Shown in pieces: positions 9,223-17,155 of a stretch of 64,000 bases of DNA. A program made the translations under genes and the position numbers. Numbering within the stretch: position 1 is the first letter of the stretch; each line of letters begins with the position of its first letter. Below the pieces are notes generated by a model. It made no database searches, had not been told where the DNA came from, and worked only from the letters and a program-made list of their open reading frames with translations. Source of the DNA: Actimicrobium sp035984655 (GTDB taxonomy: Bacteria > Pseudomonadota > Gammaproteobacteria > Burkholderiales > Burkholderiaceae_D); assembly GCF_035984655.1 (NCBI RefSeq), contig NZ_JAXCHT010000005.1, positions 1 to 64,000 of the forward strand, read 5' to 3'.

Positions 9223-10208
9223 GCCGGGCGATGTCCTTTGTCGTTGACATGTCGGCCCGATCGCGTGCGCTGGAACTGGCGATGAAGGTCAAGCGCAGTC
9301 CGCCAATCATCCTGATGTATCACGGGGTTTCGTCTGCGCCAGTCACGCATGGCATTCGCAATTGCGAGGGCAAGCATGTTGCTCTTGATGTCTTCATCAG
9401 TCACTTGCGCGTGTTGAAACGGTCGCGCCAGGTCATCAGTCTGGCGGCACTGGTTGACGGTCTGGTCCAGCAGCGGGATATGTCGGATACCGTCGCCATC
9501 ACGTTCGATGATGGCTATCAAAACAATGCGCTTGTCGCAGCGCCTGCTCTGGCAGATTTCAACATGTCCGCCGCTTTTTTTCTGACCAGCGGGTTGATCG
9601 GGACGACCCGATGCATCTGGACCGACCGGCTGGAAATGCTCCTGGACCAAACCGCGCAGCAGAGCCTGCAGGTGTCAGGCCATGGCCTGACCTTGCCACT
9701 GCGGGACCAGGTGGAAAAGCGACGGGCATTGTCCCGGCTCAAGCGCCTGTTCAAGGAAGCGCCGCCACCGGATATTGATGCCGCTATCCTGCAGTTGGGC
9801 AAGGATCTGGCGGTCGCCGATGCTGCTGCTTCGGGGGATTACCATTTCATGAGCTGGGACCAGGCGAGGGCCTTGGTCGGGTCGGGGTTTGAGGTAGGGG
9901 CGCACACGGTATCCCACCCGATTTTGAGCAAGATTGCGTTCGATGATGCCCGCGCTGAAATTCTCGTCAGCAGGGATCGGGTTTTGCACGAAACCGGGCA
10001 GTGCAGCCCGATCTTCTGTTTTCCCAACGGAAAGCTGGCCGACTTCAACCCGGATTTGCAAAAGCTGTGCCGGGAACACTTTATTGCGGCATTATCGACC
10101 GAACGGGGGCCAGCGGTGCTGGACGATCTCTTTCAACTCAAGCGGCTTAGCCCGTCGGGGCCTGGCGCCGGCGAAAACATTGAATGGATGCTGTTGCGTG
10201 CACACTAA
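9219..10208 (+). CDS. Polysaccharide deacetylase family protein (NodB-like)
   Basis: 329 residues of carbohydrate esterase family 4 type. Motif 1 is visible as ITFDDGYQN (about residues 93-101) and motif 2 as GAHTVSHP, giving the Asp and His-x3-His metal-binding set. The early LMYHGVS is typical of the long deacetylases found in EPS loci. The family removes N- or O-acetyl groups from polysaccharides or intermediates. No clear signal peptide is seen, so it may act on a cytoplasmic lipid-linked intermediate. It overlaps the preceding glycosyltransferase by 4 nt and lies about 85 bases before the polymerase gene. Confidence 0.87.
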   Translation: MSRAMSFVVDMSARSRALELAMKVKRSPPIILMYHGVSSAPVTHGIRNCEGKHVALDVFISHLRVLKRSRQVISLAALVDGLVQQRDMSDTVAITFDDGYQNNALVAAPALADFNMSAAFFLTSGLIGTTRCIWTDRLEMLLDQTAQQSLQVSGHGLTLPLRDQVEKRRALSRLKRLFKEAPPPDIDAAILQLGKDLAVADAAASGDYHFMSWDQARALVGSGFEVGAHTVSHPILSKIAFDDARAEILVSRDRVLHETGQCSPIFCFPNGKLADFNPDLQKLCREHFIAALSTERGPAVLDDLFQLKRLSPSGPGAGENIEWMLLRAH

Positions 10209-10292
10209 TCTGAACAGGCCAACCGGATTGCCTCCGTGCCTCGTCGGCGCGGCGCACAGGAACGGCAACACGACATTTACCCGGGTGCTGCA

Positions 10293-11537
10293 ATGAGCTT
10301 CCTCTACGTATTCATGAATTTTTTCCAGCCGGGGATTTTCTGGACGCAGCTTGCCGAATTCAAGCCGATGCTGGTGATGTCACTGCTCGCGATATTGGTG
10401 AGCCTGCCGAAAAAATCCGTGTACGCACGGCGCGAGGCATTCCAGCATCCGATCTTTGTCTGGATTTCGCTGTTTTTCCTGATTCAGGTCCTGTCGCTGT
10501 ATTCGAGCGGCTTGTCGGCGATGTTGTCGGGCTTCTCAACCTGGTTGGTATTCTTTGTGTTTGTGGCGACCTCGGTGCTGCTGGTCTCCAACGATGTCGC
10601 GCTGTCACGCTATGTCTGGGGCATGATGGCGGGCGGCATGTTCATCGTGGTCTTCGGAATCCTTGCCGTCCTGCTCGGATGGCCACAGGCCCTTGGCGGA
10701 CGCGCCGGCGCCTATGGCATGTACGAAAACCACAACGACTATTCCTTTATCGTCATCCAGATCGTGCCTTTCCTGTACATGATGCGCACCATCACCCGCA
10801 ACACCATTGCGCGCTTGCTGCTGGCGGCTTCGCTGGGCACCTGTGTGATCGGCATCCTGCTGTCGCTGTCGCGCGGCGGCATTCTGGCGCTGGTACTGGA
10901 GTTCGCGCTGATCATCCTCTTTGGCATGACCGGGCGCAAGCGCTGGATGTGGGTGCCGGTGCTGGTCGTCGTCGGAGTGGCGGCGATCGGTTTCCAGTGG
11001 GCCAAGCGCGCGGAAAATCAAGGCAGCAACTACACCGCCGCGGATGCAGAAAATTCGCGATTTGAATTGTGGGATGCTGCCGTCAACATGATCATGGCCA
11101 AGCCGATCCTGGGTGTTGGCACCAGCATGTTTTATGACCATGCGCAGGAATACGGCGAAATCAGCCACGACAACCGCGGCAAGAATACGCACAACACCTA
11201 TCTTGAAATTCTGACGGGCACCGGGCTGCTGGGATTCTTTGCCTTCTACAAGTTCATCTCAAAGCTGTTGCGCGCGCTGCACCGGCCATTCCTGCCTTGT
11301 GGTCCGCCCCTGCTCGATGCGGTTCGGCGCGCGACACTCATCGGCGTGTATTCCATGCTCATGCGCGCGACCCTCGACGCCAAGGTACAGGACTGGAGCT
11401 TTTACATTCTCGCCACGATCGGTCTGGTTTGCGTGATGCTGCAACGTGCTGCCGAGGCGCGCGCAAGGAAGAGCGAGGTCGCGGTGGCTGCGATGCCGGC
11501 TGGCGCCGCGCCGATGATGACTGCGGGATTGCTCTGA
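10293..11537 (+). CDS. O-antigen ligase/polymerase-like membrane protein (Wzy/WaaL family)
   Basis: 414 residues with roughly ten membrane segments and a central periplasmic loop containing the Wzy_C-type stretch LSLSRGGILAL, followed by NSRFELWDAA, GVGTSMF and the conserved His in KNTHNTYLEILTGTGLLGF. Members of this family either polymerise repeat units or ligate glycans to an acceptor in the periplasm. In this locus, with a flippase and initiating transferase, a Wzy-type polymerase is the simpler reading. I chose ATG 10293 (MSFLYVF), where the first hydrophobic segment starts; an ATG at 10236 would prepend 19 charged residues. Confidence 0.85.
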   Translation: MSFLYVFMNFFQPGIFWTQLAEFKPMLVMSLLAILVSLPKKSVYARREAFQHPIFVWISLFFLIQVLSLYSSGLSAMLSGFSTWLVFFVFVATSVLLVSNDVALSRYVWGMMAGGMFIVVFGILAVLLGWPQALGGRAGAYGMYENHNDYSFIVIQIVPFLYMMRTITRNTIARLLLAASLGTCVIGILLSLSRGGILALVLEFALIILFGMTGRKRWMWVPVLVVVGVAAIGFQWAKRAENQGSNYTAADAENSRFELWDAAVNMIMAKPILGVGTSMFYDHAQEYGEISHDNRGKNTHNTYLEILTGTGLLGFFAFYKFISKLLRALHRPFLPCGPPLLDAVRRATLIGVYSMLMRATLDAKVQDWSFYILATIGLVCVMLQRAAEARARKSEVAVAAMPAGAAPMMTAGLL

Positions 11538-11561
11538 TGCGACTGTATTCGGAGCAGGCGC

Positions 11562-12782
11562 GTGCCCGTGGCTGACCAGCCCAGCGGGCCGATCGAGCTG
11601 GTGACGGTGACGACGTTTTTTCCCAACGCCGTCAACCGGCAGCGTGCTGTCTTCGTCCACAACCTGTTGCGCGCAATGATGCAACGCTGCCATATCGAGG
11701 TGATCGCGCCCGTTCCTTATGCGCCGCCATTTGGCAACAATCCGGCGTGGCGCGAAAAGCGCAGTATCCCGGCTACTGAATGGATGGACGGCCTGCAGGT
11801 CGTGCATCCGCGCTTCGTGGTCGTGCCGAAAGTCGGCTGGTTGTCGGGCCTTGGGTATTTTCTCGGGATCGTGCGGACGCTGCGCCGGATCGTGAAAGAT
11901 CGCAAGGGCGTGGTCATTCATGCCCATTGTGCCTACCCGGATGCGGTCGGGGTGGCACTGGCGGCGGCGCTGCTGCGCCTGCCGTTCCTGGTGACCGCGC
12001 ACGGCAGCGACATCAATGTGTATGCCAGGCAGCCGCTCTTGCGCCCGCAAATCCGCTGGGCGCTGCGCCGCGCGATCGGTGTCGTTGCAGTCAGTCGCAG
12101 CCTGGAGGCCCGCATCGCTGCGCTGATTGGAACGGACGCAACCAGCATCGCCTGCATTCCCTGTGCGGCGTATGACACGACGGTGTTTTTTCCGCGGCCG
12201 CGGCAACAGGCGCGCACGGCGCTGCAGATCGCGCCACATGCCAGGGTCGTGTTGTTCGTCGGTATGCTGGTGCCGGTCAAAGGGCTCGAATTTCTGGTTG
12301 ACGCATGGATTGCCTTGCAGCGCGCTGGTAAAGTGGACGCAACGGATCGGCTGGTCTTGCTGGGCGAGGGACTGCAGCGCAAGCTGCTTGCCGAGCGCAT
12401 CGCAGAGGTCGGAATGGCCGAATCGGTTCTCTTTGGTGGCGCGGTGACGCAGGCGGAAGTGGCTACCTGGATGAGCGCGGCGACGCTGCTATGCTTACCG
12501 AGCCGCAACGAGGGCACGCCAAACGTGATTGTCGAGGCGCTTGCCTGCGGAATTCCGGTCGTGGCAAGTGCAGTAGGGGGGATCCCCGACCTGCTTGTGG
12601 AGGGCGAGACCGGCCTGCTGGTGCCGCCCGCAGACGTCGTTGCATTGAGTAATGCCCTTGCGCGCGCATTCGAACAGCCGTGGGATGCCAAGAGGATTGC
12701 CGATTCCGTCGCCAACCGCACCTGGCGACGCATCGCTGACCTGAATTGTGATTTCATTCAAACCGTACGCCAACAACCATGA
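11562..12782 (+). CDS. Family 4 glycosyltransferase (GT-B)
   Basis: 406 residues of GT-B type. Features include TVTTFFPNAVNRQRAVFVHN at the N-terminus, HAHCAYPDAVG and TAHGSDINVYA in the acceptor half, then VGMLVPVKGLEFLVDAW, LGEGLQRKLL and the donor loop SRNEGTPNVIVEALACGIPV with E-x7-E. It should transfer a sugar to the growing repeat unit in the cytoplasm. The GTG at 11562 is the most upstream sensible start. The stop overlaps the following deacetylase start by 4 nt. It is distinct from the other family 4 enzyme in this run, so the repeat unit probably contains at least three sugars. Confidence 0.9.
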   Translation: MPVADQPSGPIELVTVTTFFPNAVNRQRAVFVHNLLRAMMQRCHIEVIAPVPYAPPFGNNPAWREKRSIPATEWMDGLQVVHPRFVVVPKVGWLSGLGYFLGIVRTLRRIVKDRKGVVIHAHCAYPDAVGVALAAALLRLPFLVTAHGSDINVYARQPLLRPQIRWALRRAIGVVAVSRSLEARIAALIGTDATSIACIPCAAYDTTVFFPRPRQQARTALQIAPHARVVLFVGMLVPVKGLEFLVDAWIALQRAGKVDATDRLVLLGEGLQRKLLAERIAEVGMAESVLFGGAVTQAEVATWMSAATLLCLPSRNEGTPNVIVEALACGIPVVASAVGGIPDLLVEGETGLLVPPADVVALSNALARAFEQPWDAKRIADSVANRTWRRIADLNCDFIQTVRQQP

Positions 12783-13420
12783 CACTTTCGATCAGCCAGG
12801 CTGCCAAGGCAGTATTGCAGCAGTTGTATTCGCCGGGCCGTTTCCTGTGGCGCTTGCCGGCCGCCCAGCCCACCGTCGCACTGACGTTTGACGACGGTCC
12901 TGATCCGGTGCATACGCCGGCGCTGCTGGATGTGCTGGCAGCGTTCGGCGTCAAGGCGACCTTTTTTCTGGTGGGTGAAAAAGCCGAAAAACATCCGGAG
13001 CTGCTGCGGCGCATGGCGCAGGACGGCCATCAGATCGGCGGCCACACCTGGGCGCATCGCGAGATCGTCGGCATGTCGCACGCCGAGCTCGACCTGGAAT
13101 TGACCCGTTGCCGCGACATCATTGCCAAGGCCAGCGGGATTGATTCACGGCTGTTCCGGCCACCGCGCGGCCGGGTCGATCTGGCGTCGATCCGACGCGT
13201 CTGCGGGCAAGGATATTGTCTGGTGCACTGGACCAAAACCTACAGCGATTACAAGAAGGACGGCATCGAGAACCTGTTGCGCCGGTTTCGCGGGAATCGT
13301 CCGGTCGCACGCGACATCGTCCTGCTGCATGACCACAACGAAGACACGATCGCTGCGATGCGCACGCTGATTCCCGAATGGCAGGCTGCGGGAATCACGT
13401 TTTCCGCATTGCCTGACTGA
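12779..13420 (+). CDS. Polysaccharide deacetylase (NodB domain), compact form
   Basis: 213 residues covering just a NodB domain. All canonical CE4 motifs can be read: VALTFDDGPDP (motif 1, catalytic Asp pair), GGHTWAHREI (motif 2, His-x3-His), FRPPRGRVD (motif 3) and the late VLLHDHNED (motif 5 His). It lacks a signal peptide, so it probably deacetylates a sugar of a lipid-linked intermediate in the cytoplasm, or a free substrate. It ends 6 bases from the convergent ATP-grasp gene with no room for a terminator between them. Together with the deacetylase at 9.2-10.2 kb it suggests that free amino groups are made on the glycan, which would give acceptor sites for acyl or peptidyl transfer (inference). 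Confidence 0.88.
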   Translation: MTLSISQAAKAVLQQLYSPGRFLWRLPAAQPTVALTFDDGPDPVHTPALLDVLAAFGVKATFFLVGEKAEKHPELLRRMAQDGHQIGGHTWAHREIVGMSHAELDLELTRCRDIIAKASGIDSRLFRPPRGRVDLASIRRVCGQGYCLVHWTKTYSDYKKDGIENLLRRFRGNRPVARDIVLLHDHNEDTIAAMRTLIPEWQAAGITFSALPD

Positions 13421-13426
13421 TGACGC

Positions 13427-14689
13427 TCAGAGTCGCCGGTCAGGAGCCAGTTCGGGCTCGTCGCCCACAGCGGGCCTGAGGACCCGCAAGACGACCCTGC
13501 GCATGATGGTCGCAATGCGGGCGATGGCCGGGCCGGGATCGCGCCAGTCGGTGTAATAAAAATAGCGGCATTTGCTCAACGCCGTTAGCCATTCGCGCAC
13601 GGTCATGGTTCCCATGCGCTGTTTTTCCTGGAATGACTGCATGTCGCGCAGTACGTCGACGCCGATCAGATGACGCATGATCGGTGTTTGCTCCAGTCCC
13701 GTGATGTCATCGCCGACCATGTCGGCATAGGCCAGGGCCGGCAAGTTCAAGCCGGCTGCCGCAACCTGGCCAATGCTCATGAACGGCCGCGCATTCAGGT
13801 CGATCAGATAAAAGCGCCCGGTGCTGCGGTCAAGCAGCCATTCAACGCCGAAGATGCCGTTGTACGGAGTCCGCGCGAACAGGCGTCGGGTGCTGGCGTA
13901 CAGCGTTGCCTCGGTGTCCTCATCCAGTAATGCCGGTATTTCACCCATCGTGCAGGTGCCGAAGTCGGGGGTGTGCTGATGCAGGCGCCGCTTGGTTGTC
14001 ATCGCAACGATGCGGCCATTGCGATCGCAGTAGCCATAGCAGTCGAAGATGTATCCGTCGCCGCCGGGAATGACGCGCTGGACAATCAGCGAGTCCATGG
14101 CGCCGGTGCCGATGAACGCCAGCAGGGCGTCGCGGGTCGCAAGCACCTTGTTTTTTTCTTTCAGACGCGTGCCCGGAACACCGGTGTAGAACGGCTTGAT
14201 CAGGTAGGGCGCCGCGTGAATGCTGCTCCAGGCAGTGGCTTCGTGGGCGCTGGGTGCAACGATGGCGGCAATGGTATTGAGGCCGGCGCGCTCGACCGCC
14301 ACGTGCAGATTCTGCTTGCTGACGAGCCGTTGCAAGTCGGCATATTGTGCGGTCATCACCTGGCAATATGGCGCGAGCGCGTCACGGAATTCCGCCAGCA
14401 GCAGTGCATGTGCATCACACGACGGCACGACGATGGTCCGATGACCAATCTGCCTGGAAAGCGCCACCACAAATGCGAGCAGCGCCTGATCGTCGCCTTG
14501 GTCGGCGTCGTAATAAATGGCATGGCAATAGCGCGAGAAGCGCACCGGATCGTGACGATCAAAATAGATCGCATGCACGTTGACGCCGGCTTTGCCCAGG
14601 CAGCGCGTGGTTTCGAGTCCGGTCGAAGCGCGCGACAGGACAATCGCATCCGGGCGGTCACGCTGTTGCAGCGGTGTGGTCTGATTCAT
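13427..14689 (-). CDS. ATP-grasp domain protein, putative carboxylate-amine ligase
   Basis: 420 residues with an ATP-grasp core: an N-terminal pre-ATP-grasp Rossmann-like part, PYLIKPFYTGVP (ATP-binding strand), LIVQRVIPGGDGYIFDCYGY, and the metal-binding end GVEWLLDRSTGRFYLIDLNARPF (Glu and Asn ligands). ATP-grasp enzymes activate a carboxylate as acyl phosphate and join it to an amine or thiol. I chose ATG 14689 because it forms a 4-nt ATGA overlap with the upstream hydrolase, matching the rest of the operon; ATG 14734 is an alternative. It is the last gene of the NRPS/EPS operon. A plausible job is amide formation between a sugar acid or amino sugar and an amino acid or peptide, but the substrates are unknown. 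Confidence 0.8.
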   Translation of the reverse strand: MNQTTPLQQRDRPDAIVLSRASTGLETTRCLGKAGVNVHAIYFDRHDPVRFSRYCHAIYYDADQGDDQALLAFVVALSRQIGHRTIVVPSCDAHALLLAEFRDALAPYCQVMTAQYADLQRLVSKQNLHVAVERAGLNTIAAIVAPSAHEATAWSSIHAAPYLIKPFYTGVPGTRLKEKNKVLATRDALLAFIGTGAMDSLIVQRVIPGGDGYIFDCYGYCDRNGRIVAMTTKRRLHQHTPDFGTCTMGEIPALLDEDTEATLYASTRRLFARTPYNGIFGVEWLLDRSTGRFYLIDLNARPFMSIGQVAAAGLNLPALAYADMVGDDITGLEQTPIMRHLIGVDVLRDMQSFQEKQRMGTMTVREWLTALSKCRYFYYTDWRDPGPAIARIATIMRRVVLRVLRPAVGDEPELAPDRRL

Positions 14690-15573
14690 GGGTTGGAACG
14701 CTTCGAGGGTGGGCTGGCGACCTGCCTGGCCCATGGCATGATCGCCGCAATCAGTGCGGCGCGTGCCGCAATCCCGGTGGCGACATGGTCGATGTCGGGC
14801 AGGAAGGTGACCGGGATCCGGTCCGTCAGTGCGCGGTCATGCAAGGCGTCCGCAAATTGTTGCTGGTAGTTGTAGACCTCCAGGCCATCGCCGGCAAACA
14901 TCATCGCGACATGCACATGGCGATCCAGCAGGGCGCGCAGGTCGCGCGAGAATTCGGCTTTCGGCGTGGAGTCGCCAATGAAACCGACCCCGGCTACTTT
15001 GGTCCGCAAGGTGTCGTGCTGCGGCGACCTGCCGCCGGCAAAAATGCCGGCCAGGGCCTTGTGGGCCAGGCGCTTCAGCGTGCGCCAGACGCCGAGTTGG
15101 CGAAACCGCAGCGACAGGCGAATCAGGCTGGATTTCACGGTGCGGTAACGGTAGGCATCGAACAGCAGGAGGCCGGTCACACGCTGGTCGACGCGCGCGG
15201 CATTCACGCTGTGAAAGGCGCCCGAGCAAAACCCGAACAGGCCAAAGCGCTGCACGCCAGTCGCCGCCGACAAGGTATTCATTGCAGTACGGAGGTCGTC
15301 GATTGCCTGCGCTTCGAAACTGATCTCGCCGCCGGCCCGATCGCTGTCGCCCAGTCCGGACAGGTCAAATCGAATCGAGGGTATGCCCATGCCGGCCAGC
15401 TCGCGCGCGAGCGTCACATTGATGCGGTGCGGCCCGACCCGATGCACGATGCCGGCGTTGAACAGGACGATCCCGGCGCCGGCCGCCGCGCCGGCACCGT
15501 CCGACGGTTCCGGCAGGCACAACGTTCCCACCAGGCCCTGCCCATCGCCGAACGCGAGTGACCGCTCGATCAT
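14686..15573 (-). CDS. Alpha/beta hydrolase with Cys nucleophile, exosortase-A-associated hydrolase 1 type
   Basis: 295-residue alpha/beta hydrolase. The core strands read IVLFNAGIVHRVGPHRINV and IRFDLSGLGDSD, and the nucleophile elbow is GFCSGA, where Cys replaces the usual Ser. The late LPDIDHVAT supplies the expected His. This pattern and the gene pairing match the family I recall as exosortase-A-system-associated hydrolase 1 (TIGR03100), found in EPS loci next to a second, distant hydrolase. No exosortase is visible in this window. It could release or transfer thioester-bound product, since the NRPS has no thioesterase, but this is inference. It overlaps both neighbours by 4 nt. Confidence 0.8.
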   Translation of the reverse strand: MIERSLAFGDGQGLVGTLCLPEPSDGAGAAAGAGIVLFNAGIVHRVGPHRINVTLARELAGMGIPSIRFDLSGLGDSDRAGGEISFEAQAIDDLRTAMNTLSAATGVQRFGLFGFCSGAFHSVNAARVDQRVTGLLLFDAYRYRTVKSSLIRLSLRFRQLGVWRTLKRLAHKALAGIFAGGRSPQHDTLRTKVAGVGFIGDSTPKAEFSRDLRALLDRHVHVAMMFAGDGLEVYNYQQQFADALHDRALTDRIPVTFLPDIDHVATGIAARAALIAAIMPWARQVASPPSKRSNP

Positions 15574-16385
15574 GATGTTCCCTTCAGGAGTGCAACGATC
15601 GCCTTCAGGGCGTCGGGCGGAACGATCGACGAATCCATCGCTTCGTTGGAGGTCCAGTTGATCGCGGTACTGACGGTCGTCAGCGAGACGCTCTTGTTCT
15701 GGCGTGCCAGCTGCTGGCGCAATGCCTCGGCTTCCGGCACGCCGGGTCCGATCAGCAAGGCAATCTGATCCGCGTCGGTCCTGGCCAACTGCGCGTCGCC
15801 GAGACCGGCCAGTTGCGCCCGCAGTCGCGCGGTAAGGGCGAATCCGAGAACTTCCGTGCTGGCCTCGATATCCGCCTGGTCGCGTATCCGGCGCTCAATC
15901 GCCCAGCGCGCGCCGAACGACTCAGTGCGCGCGGCGCGATGTGCGGCAGCCATGGCGGCGAGGAAGGCATTGCCATCGATGACGGGGTCCCATAACACGA
16001 GGCGGCTCAGTGGCTGCTGCGTGCGGGCCGAGGCCATGGCGGCGACGGTCGCACCAAGCCGCAGGCCGAGCCACGCGATGCGCTGCGCGCCGCTGCGGCG
16101 CTGCAATTCCGTGCTGGCGGCGAGCACATCGTCGCACCACGCGTCGAGGTCGCCCACGGTATCGTCGCCGTCCGAATCGCCGGTGCCGAGATAGTCAAAG
16201 CGCAGGACATCGAAGCCCTGGCGCGCGAGCTGATCGGCCAGAATGCGAAACAGGCGATGGCAGCGAATGGCTTCCTGTCCGAACGGATTGCAGAGCAGAA
16301 CACCTTCATGGCGCGGGGCGGCAGTGGCGGGGTGGTAGATGGCAAACAGCTGGCGTCCATCAGGGCCAAATCGAAATGGATTCAA
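15570..16385 (-). CDS. Alpha/beta hydrolase-fold protein lacking the nucleophile, hydrolase 2 type
   Basis: 271 residues with the alpha/beta hydrolase fold (GVLLCNPFGQEAIRCHRLFR, then FDVLRFDYLGTGDSDGD). Where the nucleophile elbow G-x-S-x-G should be, the sequence is GLRLGA, so Arg occupies the catalytic position and the protein is probably not a classical esterase. This matches my memory of exosortase-A-associated hydrolase 2 (TIGR03101), which always occurs near hydrolase 1, as here. It may bind rather than cleave an acylated intermediate. Start and stop both sit in 4-nt overlaps, with the phosphopantetheinyl transferase upstream and hydrolase 1 downstream. Confidence 0.78.
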   Translation of the reverse strand: MNPFRFGPDGRQLFAIYHPATAAPRHEGVLLCNPFGQEAIRCHRLFRILADQLARQGFDVLRFDYLGTGDSDGDDTVGDLDAWCDDVLAASTELQRRSGAQRIAWLGLRLGATVAAMASARTQQPLSRLVLWDPVIDGNAFLAAMAAAHRAARTESFGARWAIERRIRDQADIEASTEVLGFALTARLRAQLAGLGDAQLARTDADQIALLIGPGVPEAEALRQQLARQNKSVSLTTVSTAINWTSNEAMDSSIVPPDALKAIVALLKGTS

Positions 16386-17155
16386 ACGCGCCTTTCAGTG
16401 AATGCCAATGAGGAAAACGACTGCAACCTTGCCACGCCATACGGCCAGTGTGGATTGTCGCAGACTGCCAGCGAGATGACTGCACCGTTTTCGGTACTCA
16501 GGGTGTCAAGCGCCAGCCAGTCGCGGCGCGTGGCATCAAGCAGACGCTCGCGCCGGGCCGTCAGGCCGACCGTGAGGCACTGCGGATCGCGGGTCAGGCC
16601 AACGCCAAGCGCCTTCAGATAGGCTTCCTTGCGGGTCCAGCAAATCAGGAATGGCAACGTCAACGCGTCGTCCGGCAGCGCAGAAAAGTCTGCGTATTCG
16701 TCATCGGAAAAAACCTGGCGTGCCAGCTGATGCACATGCGTCGGTGACTTGATCCGTTCGATGTCGATACCGATTTCCGGCTGGCGGCCGATCGCGACGA
16801 CGGCCAGATTGCCGCTGTGGCTGAGATTGAAACCAGGTGCATCCGCGCCTGCCAGCGCCGGTTTGCCATGCGCATTGCAGTCAAAGACGAGCGTTGATGC
16901 GGCCCGACCGGCATAGCGCGCAAGCAGTGTGCGCAGACTGTAGCGCGCCTGCAGGTAATGGTTGCGATCGGCCAGCCGAATGAAACGGTCGGCGCGCCCG
17001 AACTCGTCCGCGCTCAGCACGCCGTGCCAGGCGGCGGGCGTCTGCTGGTCGATGTCAATGGTCCAGACATCGATATCGCCGCGGTCGATTGCCTGCGTGA
17101 TGGACGCCCCCGGTGCGGTTGCCATCGCGGATTGGCCCGCCAGTGACGCGGTCAT
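16382..17155 (-). CDS. 4'-phosphopantetheinyl transferase, Sfp type
   Basis: 257 residues. The family signatures IGIDIERIK and WTRKEAYLKALGVGL are intact, including the Mg-binding Asp and Glu and the WxxKEA segment. The enzyme transfers 4'-phosphopantetheine from CoA to the conserved Ser of carrier proteins. Its position directly behind the NRPS (4-nt ATGA overlap) makes it the dedicated activator of the four carrier domains encoded upstream in the same operon. Length is slightly above the usual 220-240 residues of Sfp. Because this operon carries its own activating enzyme, it looks like a self-contained biosynthetic unit. Confidence 0.93.
   Translation of the reverse strand: MTASLAGQSAMATAPGASITQAIDRGDIDVWTIDIDQQTPAAWHGVLSADEFGRADRFIRLADRNHYLQARYSLRTLLARYAGRAASTLVFDCNAHGKPALAGADAPGFNLSHSGNLAVVAIGRQPEIGIDIERIKSPTHVHQLARQVFSDDEYADFSALPDDALTLPFLICWTRKEAYLKALGVGLTRDPQCLTVGLTARRERLLDATRRDWLALDTLSTENGAVISLAVCDNPHWPYGVARLQSFSSLAFTERRV

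Noticed and set aside
10236..10292. Extended start for the O-antigen-ligase-like protein
   Set aside because: The added 19 residues are polar and charged; the ATG at 10293 starts right at the first hydrophobic segment.
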